Origin: Reticulascus tulasneorum
Taxonomy: Eukaryota > Ascomycota > Sordariomycetes > Glomerellales > Reticulascaceae
NCBI GenBank assembly: GCA_001557505.1
Contig: LSAX01000009.1
Location: forward strand, 1,736,001 to 1,800,000
Direction: 5' to 3'
Length of the DNA: 64,000 nt
Shown here one piece after another: positions 43,496 to 56,300 of the stretch. The position numbers and the translations under genes are program-made. Position 1 is the stretch's first letter; every line of letters begins with the position of its first letter. Below the pieces are notes generated by a model that was not told the DNA's origin, did not search any database, and worked only from the letters and a program-made list of their open reading frames with translations.

Positions 43496-45657
43496 TCAAA
43501 GTATCACACATCCAAGTAACACGTCATTATTAGCACAGTGATTGAAGTGTTTTCGACGTCCTTTTTTATGTGGTACTCCTAAGCCACCTGGAGCCTGCAT
43601 TGAAAGTTGGGGATGGTTCGAACACAAGTTCGTGTAAAACCCCCGAGTTCGTGGTCTCTTAGGAGGATTCGCACCCGGTGGTGCTCGCCTTCTCGACACG
43701 CCAGACATTGGGAAGGGCAGCCAACCATGTATACCAGCGGCAGCAGTAGGCTCTGGGCCTGTATTTCCTCCTATATTTATGGCTCTCGAGGCCATGTGGG
43801 AATCGATATTCTCTTCGCTGCCACTATGCCCCTCCCCACTGGGACGCAACTTGTCCAGACCGTCCAGAGCAGAGGCTATATTGGCCGGCTCGACGTCTAA
43901 ATTGCCTTGGTCTTCATCCTCCTACATTTGCTCGTCCACCTGGGACTTATTTCCACTTGAGCCTCATCTTCTATCCGGAAGTCATCGTCCATATGTGGCT
44001 GGTCATTCGCTCCAGGCTCGTCCTGCACCAGAGACTCATCCTCCACCTGGGACTTATCCACCACGTGGGACCTGTCTCCCATTTGAGGCTCATCCTCCAC
44101 TTGCGACTCATCCTGCATCTGAGACTCGCCCTGCACCCGAGGCTCATTCTCCATCTGGATATCATCATCCACCTGGAGCTCATCGTCCAGCTCTCGAGAC
44201 TGATCCAGACCATGGTCCCTCCGGGGTGTTTGTACGACTGTATCTTCCTCGATATCTGGAGAGGGATCTAAGCGCAGTCTCTTCTGTCTATCGTCGTTAT
44301 CTGGGCTACTCGACCTTGATTCCGAACCGTTTGTAGAACGCGGCCGTTTGTCGTTAGTTGTTGGAACAGCGTTCGGTCTCGGGCTTACCGCTGGCGGTGG
44401 GCCTTGCCTCAGTTTGGCGTTTACTGACTTCTTCTGGGATCTCAGACTAGCTAGTAATACCATCTTCACGAGTCCTGGTAGATTCTTTCCGCTAGGGACT
44501 CTATGACCCCGACGAGCCGCCACCTGCGTTGCGGCGCCGAGCTCGGTCCTGGATAAGATGGGATACCTATCTTTATGCGCAGCGGAATTCAGGGCTTTCA
44601 GTAGCTACTTGGTGTCCGGAGTACCTACTATGTATAGGGCGTTCGGTTAGTTAATATTGGCCGGTGTGGTCTCTTGCTTGAAGACTTTCCGCTTAATAAA
44701 CGAGAAGATGAGGGAGAAGATTGAAGGAATTTTCCTAGGTAGACGGCCCCGTGCCTCCTCGTGGATATCGATGACTATCTTCCCGCTGGTATTACCTTGT
44801 ATTAACTCTAGGAATATGTCGAGGAAGCGATTCGTGGAGACATTCTCGAAGCTCTAAGGCCTGTAATCATTGGTTTGGTGTATCATAACATACCGAATTG
44901 CCATGATGAGTAGCTTTTTAGACCTGCCCTATAGTGGGTAAAGTACTAGTTCCTTGAGGTCCTCGTTGAAGGGCTGTGACCATCGCGGATTGGTCAAGTT
45001 GGCGCCTAGGACAGTGATCGTCGTTACCCCGGTGTTTACAACCTTGAATCCAGTTGACGATGAGATGATGTCGAACGGAAAGCAGCCTAGGTGGCGTATG
45101 GTCGCCTTCCACAACCTAATCATGTATTTATCTTTGTCGGATTCTAGAACCTAAGCCTGACATTCTGGGGGAGCATCGATATCACGTTGGAGTTGCTCCT
45201 CATCTGCGGTTGTCTAATATTCATCATCCGCGACCACTGGAATGATCGACTCAATCTGCTCTGTGGTCTTCTCCGGTAGAAATCTGCGTTGCGATTCCTT
45301 GCATCGCTCAAGCTTATTCACCAAGAACGACTTTTCTGCTCGGAAAGCCGACTTCACGTTTAGATCTAACGTATCAAATTTGCTGTCATCACACAGATTG
45401 GTCTGGTCGTATCCGGCTGATATGTTCCCACCCGTTGCTTGGGCTGTAGCTACTGCCGCGCTACTTCCATTTTGGGAGGCTTGCATTGGAGGCATTTGAT
45501 TTGCTGTAGTGATGGGATGGTAAAGTTGGTGTTGGAGTCTAGACTAGTGGCCAGGATGGAGGGCAGTGAATGTTGGTTTGTGTTTATTTGGGTGGTGAAT
45601 GTTGCCCATTGGTGCAGTCTCATTGAACTCCCCCTTTTCAAGACATCCTTGGGCCAT
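43496..45657 (-). pseudogene. long single-exon pseudogene of unknown family, nonsense-riddled
   Basis: Read on minus from an ATG at 45657, one frame stays protein-like for about 570 codons to about 43950, broken only by TAG or TAA codons. These stand near 45540, 45213, 45165, 44930, 44862, 44647 and 44610, every one derivable from CAG, CAA or TGG by transition. A +1 frameshift near 43950 then restores a frame that runs, after one more TAG, to a TGA at 43498-43496. The original protein was about 720 residues: a His/Pro/Gln-rich N-terminus, a central globular part (RLWKATIRHLGCFPFDIIS; FLDIFLELIQGNTSGKIVID), a Ser/Pro region, and a run of hexapeptides rich in S-Q-V/M-x-D-E (about 43930-44190). 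I recognise no family. It lies 1 kb from the RIP-mutated retroelements. Confidence 0.62.
43930..44190 (-). repeat. degenerate 18-bp tandem repeat (hexapeptide repeat)
   Basis: About twelve to fourteen imperfect 18-bp units encode hexapeptides of the form E/K-S-Q-V/M-x-D on the minus strand, inside the unknown pseudogene. The units are diverged but in register. The array would form an acidic, Gln-rich extended segment. Confidence 0.7.
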
Positions 45658-46264
45658 GTACAAAGCGACAGACTCTGGTACGTCAAGGTTCTCATCGCTG
45701 ATGCTGCGTATTACTTTGAACTCAGCGCAAGGTTACTTTCAAATAGACCCGCGCCTGCCCCCACGTCCTCACTACATGAACCTCAAGATATTTCCCTTTT
45801 CTCTCCCTCGGTATCAAGAAGAAATTACAACAAAACCACCAGCAACCAACGCCACACGGTTACCTAGCCCCATGGCCCCTAGTTGCTCCCCTGGTAAGTG
45901 ACAGGTCCTGGGCAAGCTCGTGCCTGATAACCAACATTCAGGCTGTTTAGGAACCATGGAGTCTCTGCAAGATTGTCGAACTTTCGACTGGAAACCGTAC
46001 CAGGCAGAGATTAACTCTCTCCTCCTCTTCGATCGGAATGGTGTGGTGGCCGGGCAGATTCGGGGCCCGTAGGCATCGGGGATGAGCACGACCTTGGTGG
46101 CCTAGATATGGGCGAGTATCTAGCATAACTTGGATTTAAAGAAAGTGGTGTACTTGGTCTAGGATCGTAGGGAGTATGCGTATATTCGCGGACCACTCGT
46201 TCTCATGCTTGTATTATATCTCGCCGAGTCTGGTGTAGATGTAAGTAATGTGGATATGGACGGC
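45658..46264. other. intergenic region
   Basis: About 600 bp of normal base composition. No gene is supported. It separates the unknown pseudogene from A+T-rich repeat DNA. Confidence 0.45.
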
Positions 46265-46653
46265 TATTTGCCTTAATTTTTACTTTTTTAAGTTCTATTA
46301 GAAACGGTTTAATATTTTCTAAGTTAAATTTTTTTTTATTTTTTATATCTTAATAATAAATTAAATATATTAATATATTTAACCATTTAGATTATTTAAT
46401 AATTTATAAAAAAAGTTTATATATTAAAATAAAATAAATATTTTTTTATATAATTTTCTAATTATTTTTTCTGTTTAATTTAAAAAAAAAATTAGAGTTT
46501 TTTATCTTTTTGGATTATTTAATAAAATAATATTTAATAGTTTTAATACTTTTCTATACTTTATTTAATCTATCTTAATATAAATAATACTTTCTAAAAT
46601 TTTAATTTAATTTCTCTAGAACAATTATATTAATAATAAATTAGATTTTACTA
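46265..46653. repeat. A+T-rich degraded sequence flanking the retroelement array
   Basis: Composition changes abruptly to almost pure A/T at about 46265, some 390 bp before the first LTR, and there is no similarity visible to the LTR element. This looks like another RIP-mutated repeat, now unrecognisable, into which the Ty3/gypsy element inserted. Its last six bases, TTACTA at 46648-46653, form the left target-site copy. Confidence 0.6.
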
Positions 46654-46865
46654 TGACAGAACAGGTCAGGCGTTGTTGGTTGTTGCCAGTTATCACCAGC
46701 TGCCGGGGGGAGTTAGGTGCGGGGTCACATGACCGTTGTAGAGTTTTCTTTTTTATTTATAACGGTAGCTGTAAGCTGTTTTCTCTCTTTCCTCTTTACT
46801 TTGATGTTTAGTAGAATAGTTAGTAAAATTAACGATATTATAAGCTTTTTGTTTAGCTTATTATA
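46654..46865 (+). repeat. LTR 1 (5' outer LTR), 212 bp
   Basis: It begins TGACAGAACAGG and ends TTATTATA, which is the transition-mutated form of CTGTTACA. Its first 85 or so bases keep normal G+C, and the rest is converted to A/T. Compared with LTR 3 the visible differences in the first part are all G-to-A or C-to-T. Confidence 0.88.
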
Positions 46866-49800
46866 TTATATTAAGGTTACCTATTTATAATTACCGGGGA
46901 TAGTTGTAGAATATTTTATTAGGATTAAGAGTTAGGTGTTATAATATAATATATAACTAATCTAAGCTTAATAACATTATTATAGAGTCTACGTCTTATT
47001 ATTAATAATATTTATATACCCTTATCTAGTTAAAAGTCTTTTTAGTTAAAATATATTATATTATAGTTAATAAGAGATAGATAGGTAGCTAACCTCTTAG
47101 TTACGTAGCTATTTAAGATCTTAATAATAAGAAAGTAAGAAAGGAGGGTAACTATAATATCCTTTATATTAACATTAATAATCTTAGAGTGTAATAAAGT
47201 AAAGATAAATAGTCTACGTTTATCTTATTTAATAACCTTAATAAAGATATTAATCTCGTTTTTATTAACGTAGAACTTAAAATCTCTGATTAAGACGTAT
47301 AAGACTTTAGTTTCTTTTATCTTATTTTGTTATAGTTGAAAGTTTTGTTTTGTAAGATTATAGACCTTATCTTCGAGGAAAGCTAGATCTATCTAACGGA
47401 CCTTAAGCTATTTGAAAATAAAAGTTATTATCTTGTTAACCTTACGTTATTTTATTAACTTATTAACTTTAATAATATTATTATATACGAACGTTTTTAA
47501 GATTAGATATTTAAGATGATTATTTATAAATATATTGATAATTTATACTTAGATATATTATATAATATATGTTATGTTAGCAGGTATAATATTAAGACTT
47601 TTTATATTATTATTATTAGTTTAGAAGATGAGAACTAAGTATATATTAAGATGAAAATAGCTTTATAAACTGTTCTTATATAAGTTAAAGACTAATTAGT
47701 AAAACTTTTTAAGGTTAATAAGACCTTGATCAGGTAGAATAAAGCGTTATTTAGTTTGAACATACGTTTATAATATATAATTAAATATGCCAGGCTATAA
47801 GAGATTATTAAGATATAACTAATAAACGAAAATAACCTATTTATAACGCTAAGAGCTGATATAGCAGCTTTCTAAGAAGATTTCTGCTGTTTACTAAATG
47901 TTATGTTAGGAATTATATTTCTAATAGAATATATGATTTATTATAACTGCTTAATAAAGCTATTTAACTTATTTATGTTTATAGATAGAAAGGATTTTAC
48001 TTTTATAGATTAACGTTATTATATATTAATAAAAATGAAGGGAAATATTGATTATTATATAATATTAAAAGCCTTATTCGCTTATATTTTATCTTAAATA
48101 AAAAGTAAGGCTGGTAAGTTCTTAGAGCTTTAGCTTAGTTATAAAGTAGATAAGCTTATTAAGATAATAAAGGTTATTATTAACTATTTTAAAACTATTT
48201 ATATTAATCTAAATAAAGTATAAAATACTAAAAAGGCTTTTAATTATTTAAAAATAATAAACTAAAGCTTTTATTAATTTAAAACTTAGTTTATAAAACT
48301 AACTATTATTACCTAGCTACCTAAGACCTAATAGAAATATAAATTCTATTATAAACTACTTAATTATTTTAGAATAATAGTAGTTATAATATACTTTAAT
48401 TTTAAGAAAAGTTTTAATAATTATATTATTTTATATTTAGAGCTATATAACACTTTAAAAAATATTAACGACCTTCTTCATAGATAGATAAAACATTTTA
48501 ATAAAAATAAAAGTCTAATTTCTACTTTTTTAACTATTAACATAACTTTTAGTTCTAACTTATTTAATATAATTACTTTAAAAGCCTAACCTAAAGAGAA
48601 GATAATTATAGTAATAAAGAAGAAATTAATAAATAAAGGATATTATTTTATCTATTTTAAAATAAGATATTAAGCTTAAAATTACCTAAAAGGTAAAAAT
48701 AAGGTATTTTACGTTAAACTATAAATAATCACTTTAAACGTTTAGATAGAAAAGATAAAAGACTTAAGTTCTAACTTTATTAAGTTAGGAAAAAAATAAC
48801 TTTAACTTAAATAAACTCTTAACTAAAGAAAATAGAAAATAATATATAGCTTATTATTATTTTTATAAATTTATAATAATTTGTAAATAAACATCTATTT
48901 ACTTAGATAATCATAATAGTTTATAATAAATATAATATTTAACTTAATACGTTATTTAATATTAAAATAAATAAATATATTTTTATAAATTAGAGAGTTA
49001 TCTTACTTTTAAAGAAGTTTTATAATGTTAAGCTTATTTAGTTAAAACAAGAGATTTTTGCTTTAGGATATAATAAGATATAACTTAATAATATAACTTA
49101 TGTCTAGATAGTTTATTTATATGTTAATAACTAAATAAAAAGTAAATATCCGCTTTTAAAATTAGATATTAATAACTATAACCTTATCCTTAACTATAAA
49201 TAGTTTGTTTATTATAATATGCTAATTAATTTATATTATTACTAATTATAGTGGCCTAATGATAAACTTTTGTTTAATTATATACTTTTTATAATTATCT
49301 ATGATGTGGCCGACTTATTAACTTTAGTTAAGATTAATCTATAATATTAATAAGATGTTAAGTATTATGAAAAGGTTATTAAATATGATAAATAGAAGAG
49401 AGAGGCTAGCCGTTAATTAACGCCTATGTAGATATTATGATAGTTTAAACTTTTATATATTATAAAAACCTTTTAAGTTGTTGAGTATAAAAGGTTATTT
49501 TATAAGATATAACAAGCTTTAATAGTAGAATATATTATAAAGCTTATTATTAAAGAGCTTTGACGTTGGCGTTGGTTATAAGAGTTATTAACATTAATAA
49601 TGTTTAATATTATTTTTATTAATATAATAATATTTGAAAATAACTTAAAATGTGAAATAGTAAAGGTTAATATTATTATGTTTTATAAACTAGATAAGAT
49701 AATAAAAGAAAAAAAAGTAGAAAAAGAAAAAGATTTATTTATATAAGATATTAAAGAATTATGCTGACTTATAGATATTATCTTACCTTTTTAATATATA

Positions 49801-52800
49801 TAATATTAAGATGTTTTCTTTAAGATAATTTTAGATAAACTACCTCTCTATTAAGAAGTGGTAAACTATAAGATTAAGCTAGAAAATGAAAATATTATAA
49901 ATTATTATTTGTTTTATAACTAATTACTAATTAAACTAGAGATAATTAAGTAATACCTATTTAATAACCTTAAGAAAAGGTTTATAAAAGTAAATAATAT
50001 GTTATATGTTTTTCCTACTTTTTTTATATAAAAGAAAGATAAAAGTTTACGTTTCTATATTGATTTTTAAAAGCTGAATGTGTTTATTAGAAAAGATTAG
50101 TATTTATTATTATTAATCGAAGAAACCTTGGCTTGGCTGGCTATAACGAAGGTGTTTACTAAGCTAGATATATAGTAAGTGTTCTATAAGATTAAGATGT
50201 TTTTAGAATTAGAAGATTTTATGATTTTTTATATATAATATAAGGTATATAAATATTAGGTATTATTATTTAGGCTTTATAATAGTTTATCTATATATTA
50301 ATATTATATAAATAAAGTATTATTTAATTATTTAGATGTTTTTTATATTATATATATAGATGATATTTTAATCTTCTTAGATAATTTATTAGAATATAAG
50401 ATATATATCTAAAAGGTTTTATAACGTCTTTGGGAAGTAGGTCTATAAGTGGATATTAAGAAATATGAATTTAATATGATTATTACTAAATTCTTAAGGT
50501 TTATTATCTTTATAGATGGCTTGGTGGTAGACCTTGAGAAGGTCGTTATCATAGTTTATTAATAAGAGTTTATAATTGTTAAAAGAATATAATTATTTTT
50601 AAAGTTTTATAACTTTTATTAATAGTTTATTAAGAAATTTAAAATTATTATTTACTTATTAAATATTTTTATAAAAAAAGGTATTTATTTTAAGTTTAAT
50701 AATAAATATTAAGAGGTATTCAAATATCTAAAATATATATTAACTTATATATTTATATTATAATATTATAACCTAGTTAGGCTTTTTTATATTAAGACTA
50801 ATATTTCTAATACCGTTATTATTAAAGTATTTTTTTAATAATAAGTTAATAATATATAATATCTAATTATTTATTTCTTAAAGATGATATTACTTACCAA
50901 AATAAACTATAAGATCTATAATAAAGAACTTTTAATGTTAGTCTAAACGTTAGAAGAATAGTAGCCTAAATTAAAAGGTTTATAAAATAAGTTTGATATG
51001 ATTATTAATTATTAAGCTTTCTAATATTTTATAATTAAACGTTTATTAATAAAGTATTAAGTATATTAGGTTAGGTTTTTATTTTGGTTTAACTTTTAAA
51101 TCTATTATTATCTAGGTAAAGAGAACGTCTTAGCTAATATCCTTTCTTATAAAGTTAAAGATATAAAAACCTAAAAAGTATTAAAAGATCTTAATTATAA
51201 TATTATAATATTATTAAGTAATAAGTAAAACGTGGAGGCTTAGGCTAATATTAGATTATTTGATAGACTTAATAATGGTATAAATATCCTTTCTAGTTAC
51301 TAACTAATTAATTAGATCTTCTAATATAATTATAAAAGTGTTATCTTATTAGCATTATTCTATAAATTAGCATGATAAAGTAGCTTAATATGATAAAGCG
51401 AGAGGGATAGTCTCTTATTAGAATAAAGATATTTGGTAATATTGTTAAAAAGAAACCTCTAAATATATTTAATCTATAAGGTCTATTAGTAAAAGGCTAT
51501 GGTATACCTAGATAAAAGCAAAACGTAAAAACTTTTTAAATAATGTTATTATTAACTTAAACTAGATATTAATATAGACTAATATATTATTAATTATTAT
51601 ATATATTATTAATCTTAATATCTTTAAGATTTACTTTTAAGATTATTATACCTTTTAGAGATATCTATATATCCTTAATAATATATTATAATAGACTTTA
51701 TGATAATACCTTTAGACTAATATAAATATAATATAGTTTATATTATAATTAACCGTTTAAGAAAACGAATATACTTATTACCTTATTATAAAATAATTAT
51801 AACTAAAAAGATGGCCTAACTTTATTATATTTATATTTAGAAGATATATAGTACTTTAAAGTCGATCGTCTTAGACCGTGGCCTTTAGTTTATATCCTCT
51901 TTCTAAAAAGAATTTTATATTATTTTAAAAGTATAATAACGATTATTTATTATTTATCACTTTTAGACTAATAGATAGATAAAGATCATAAATTAATATT
52001 TAACGTAATGGCTAAGGTTTTTTATTAATTATTTCTAAGATAATTAGTTAGAATTATTATTAATTATAGATATAGTATAAATGGCCTTATTATACGATTT
52101 TACTAGATTATCTTTTTTTATGGTGAAATTTGGCTAAGAACCTTATATAAGCTTTAATTAAGAATAACATTCTATAATATTTAGAAATAATATTAATAAA
52201 CTTAATTATAAGAAGCTTAAAATTTCACTTAATATATCTTATAGATATAAGAAGTCATATAAGGTAATATAGTAAAAACCTAAGTATGTTAGAAAAGATA
52301 TATTGATTATTAATATTAATTAGTAGACTTTGATATAAAAGATCTCGTTTTTATAGATAAAACTAGCTAAAGGAGCGACAAACTAAACGTTAAAATAGAC
52401 TTATAATAAGACGGCCTATAGAAAATTATTAATAAGTATAATAACGCTTTCTACGTAGAACTACCTGATTTTATCAAAATATATTTAATATTCTATTTAG
52501 ACTAACTTTATAAAGCTTAGACAGACCTTTTACTAAGTTAATATAATAAACCTCTACTCTTAAAATAATATAAAAACATCTTTAAATTCCACATAGAAAT
52601 AATATTTATATCATAAATCTATAAAGATAAATTATAATATATAATTAACTAAGCTAAATATAATAATAACTTTAATTAATATAATATAGAAGGTTTTAAA
52701 TATACCTTATATAAGCTAAGATAATACCATAACTTATACCTAACAAAGCTAAGCTTACTAATACAGCTAACTAAATAGTTTATAATATATAAAAATAACA

Positions 52801-53092
52801 TAAAGTTTATTATATATAACGATGATAACTTAATAGTTAAGGTAGATAACGTTAATAAACTATAACTAATATAAGATATATTATCAATAATTAAAAGGCC
52901 TTAAGGAAAACTACGTAAATTACTAATATAACCTTTATTAGTTATAGATATATATATAAGATTTTAAAGACCTCTATTTCTTAATTGTTTTACTTATATT
53001 ATTTAATTTTCTAATAAAAAATATATAAAATAATAAATAAAAATTTATTTAAGGTATATAGACATAACCTTATTAACAATAAAAGGGTAATA
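46866..53092 (+). mobile_element. internal region of retroelement copy 1
   Basis: About 6.2 kb between LTR 1 and LTR 2. It carries the better preserved reverse-transcriptase motif (YIDD). Multiple TAA and TAG codons interrupt every frame. The gag-like part is at about 47.2-48.8 kb, the pol part from about 49.5 to 52.7 kb. Confidence 0.85.
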
Positions 53093-53304
53093 TGATGGAA
53101 CAGGTTAAGTATTATTAGTTATTATTAATTATTATTAGCTACTAAGGAGAGTTAGGTATAAGATTATATAACTATTATAAAGTTTTCTTTTTTGTTTATA
53201 ATGGTAATTATAAATTGTTTTCTCTTTTTCCTCTTTATCTTAATGTTTAGTAAAATAATTAATAAAATTAATAATATTATAAACTTTCTATTTAGCTTAT
53301 TATA
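53093..53304 (+). repeat. LTR 2 (shared middle LTR), 212 bp
   Basis: It begins TGATGGAACAGG and ends TTATTATA. It is the most heavily mutated of the three LTRs, with nearly all G and C lost along its full length. It serves as 3' LTR of copy 1 and 5' LTR of copy 2. Confidence 0.88.
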
Positions 53305-56300
53305 TTATATTAAGATTACTTATTTATGATTATTAAAGATGGTTATAGAATATCTTATTAAGATTAAGAGTTAAGTATTATAATATGATATATGATTAAT
53401 CTAAGCTTAATAACATTATTATAAAGTCTACATCCCATTATTGATAATATTTATATACTTTTATCTAATTAAAAGTCTCCCTGGCTAAAGCACGTTATGC
53501 TATGGTCAATAAGAGATAGATAGGTAGCTAACTTCTTAGTTATATAACTACTTAAGACCTTAATAATAAGAAAGTAAGAAAAGAAGGTAGTTACGGTATT
53601 TTTTATATTAATATTAACAACCTTAAGGTATAATAAAATAAAGATAGATGGTCTACGTTTATCCTACTTAATAACCTTAATAAAAGTGCTAACCTCGTCT
53701 TTATTAATATAAAATTTAAAATCTCTAATTAAGATATATAAGATTTTAGTTTCCTTTATCTTATCTTATTATAATTAAAAACTTTGTTTTATAAGATTAT
53801 AAACTTTATCTTTAAAGAAGGTTAGATCTATTTAATAGATCTTAAGTTATTTAAAGATAAAAGTTATTATCTTATTAACCTTATATTGCTTTATCAATTT
53901 ATTAACTTTGACAATATTATTATATATAAACATCTTTAAGACTAGATATTTAAAATGATTATTTATAAATATATTAATAATTTATACCTAGATATATTAT
54001 ATAATATATATCATATTAATAAATATAATATTAAGACCTTTTATATTATTATTATTAATTTAAAAGATAAAAATTAAGTATATATTAAGATGAAAATAAC
54101 TTTATAAGCCACCTTTATATAAGTTAAAGACTAATTAATAAAATTTCTTAAGGTTAATAAGATCTTAATTAAGTAGAATAAAGTGTTATTTAGTTTGAAC
54201 ATACGTTTATAACATATAATTAAATATGCTAAGTTATAAGAGATTATTAAGATATAATTAATAAATAAAAACGACCTATTTATAACGTTAAGAGCTAATA
54301 TAACAGCCTTTTAAGAAGATTTTCGCTATTCGCTAAACGTTATATTAGGAATTACGTTTCTAATAGAATATATAACTTATTATAACTATTTAATAAAATT
54401 ACTTAACCTACTTATATTTATAAATAAAAAAGACTTTACCTTTATAGATTAATATTATTATATATTAATAAAAATAAAGGGAAATATTAACTATTATATA
54501 ATATTAAAGGCCTTATTCGCTTATATTTTATTTTAAATAAGAGATAAGGTTAGTAAGTTTTTAGAATTTTAGTTTAATTATAAAGTAGATAAACTTATTA
54601 AGATAATAAAAGTTATTATTAATTACTTTAAAACTATTTATATTAACCTAAATAAGGTATAAAATACTAAAAAGGCTTTTAACTATTTAAAAATAATAAA
54701 CTAAAGCTTTTATTAGTTTAAAACTTGGTTTATAGAACTAGCTATTATTACTTAGTTATTTAAGACTTAATAAAAATATAAATTTTATTATAAATTACTT
54801 AATTATTTTAAAATAATAACGGCTATAATATACCTTAATTCTAAAAAAAACTTTAATAATTATATTACTTTATACTTAAAGTTATATAATATTTTAAAGA
54901 ATATTAATAATTTTCTTTATAAATAGATAAGATATTTTAATAAGAATAAAAGTTTAATTTTTACTTTTTTAATTATTAATATAACCTTTAGTTTTAACTT
55001 ATTTAATATAATTATTCTAAAAGTTTAACCTAAAGAGAAGATGATTATAGTAATAAAAAAGAAGTTAATAAATAAAAGATATTATTTTATTTATTTTAAA
55101 ATAAGATATTAAGCTTAAGATTACTTAGAAGGTAAAGATAAGGTATTTTATATTAGATTATAGATGATTATTCTAGATATTTAAGTAGAAGAGATAAAAA
55201 ACTTAAGTTTTAACTTTATTAAGTTAGGAAAAAAATAACTTTAGCCTAAATAGATTCTTAACTAAAGGAAATAGAAAATAATATATAGTTTATTATTATT
55301 TTTATAAATTTATAATAATTTATAAACGAATATCTATTTATTTAGATAATTATAATAATTTATAATAGATATAATATTTAACTTAATATATTATTTAATA
55401 TTAAAATAAATAGGTATATTTTTATAAATCAAAAAGTTATTTTATTTTTAAAGAAGTTTTATAATATTAAGCTTATTTAGCTAAAATAGGAGATCTTTAT
55501 TTTAAGATATAATAAAATATAACTTAATAATATAACTTATATCTAGATAGTTTACTTATATATTAATAATTAAATAGAAAGTAAATGTTTATTTTTAGAA
55601 TTAGATATTAGCAATTATGATTTTATCTTTAGTTATAAATGGTTTATTTATTATAATATGTTGATTAATTTACGTTACCGTTAGTTATAATGGTTTAACG
55701 ATAAACTTTTATTTAATTATATATCTTTTATAATTATTTATAATATAGCTAACTTATTAGTTCTAGTTAAGATTAATCTATAATATTAATAAGACGTTAA
55801 ACGTTATAAAAAGGTTATTAAATATAACAAATAGAAAAAGGAGGCCGGCTGTTAATTAACGTTTACATAGATATTATAATAGTTTAAACTTTTATATATT
55901 ATAAGAACTTTTTAGGCTGTTAAGTATAAGAGGTTATTCTATAAGATATAATAAGTTTTAATAATAAAATATATTATAAAGCTTATTACTAAAAAGCCTT
56001 AACGCCGGCGTTAGTTACGAAAGCCACCAACACTGATAACGTTTAATATTATCTTTATTAATATAACAGTATTTAAAAATAATCTAAAATATGAAATAGT
56101 AAAAGTTAATATTATTATATTTTACAAACTAGATAAGATGATAGAAGAAAAAAAGGTAAAAGAAGAAAAAGACTTATTTATATAAGATATTAAAAAATTA
56201 TACTAATTTATAGATATTATCTTACCTCTTTAATATGTATAATATTAAGATATCTTTTCTAAGATAATTTTAGATAAATTATTTTTTTATTAAGAAACAA

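Noticed and set aside
43957..44271. Plus-strand frames rich in His/Leu over the repeat region
   Set aside because: They are mirror readings of the minus-strand hexapeptide array.
46866..53092. Possibility that the A+T-rich block is mitochondrial DNA or a centromere
   Set aside because: The 6.44-kb periodicity, matching 212-bp LTRs with TG..CA ends, the YIDD motif and integrase order identify RIP-mutated Ty3/gypsy elements. A centromeric location cannot be excluded but has no positive evidence.
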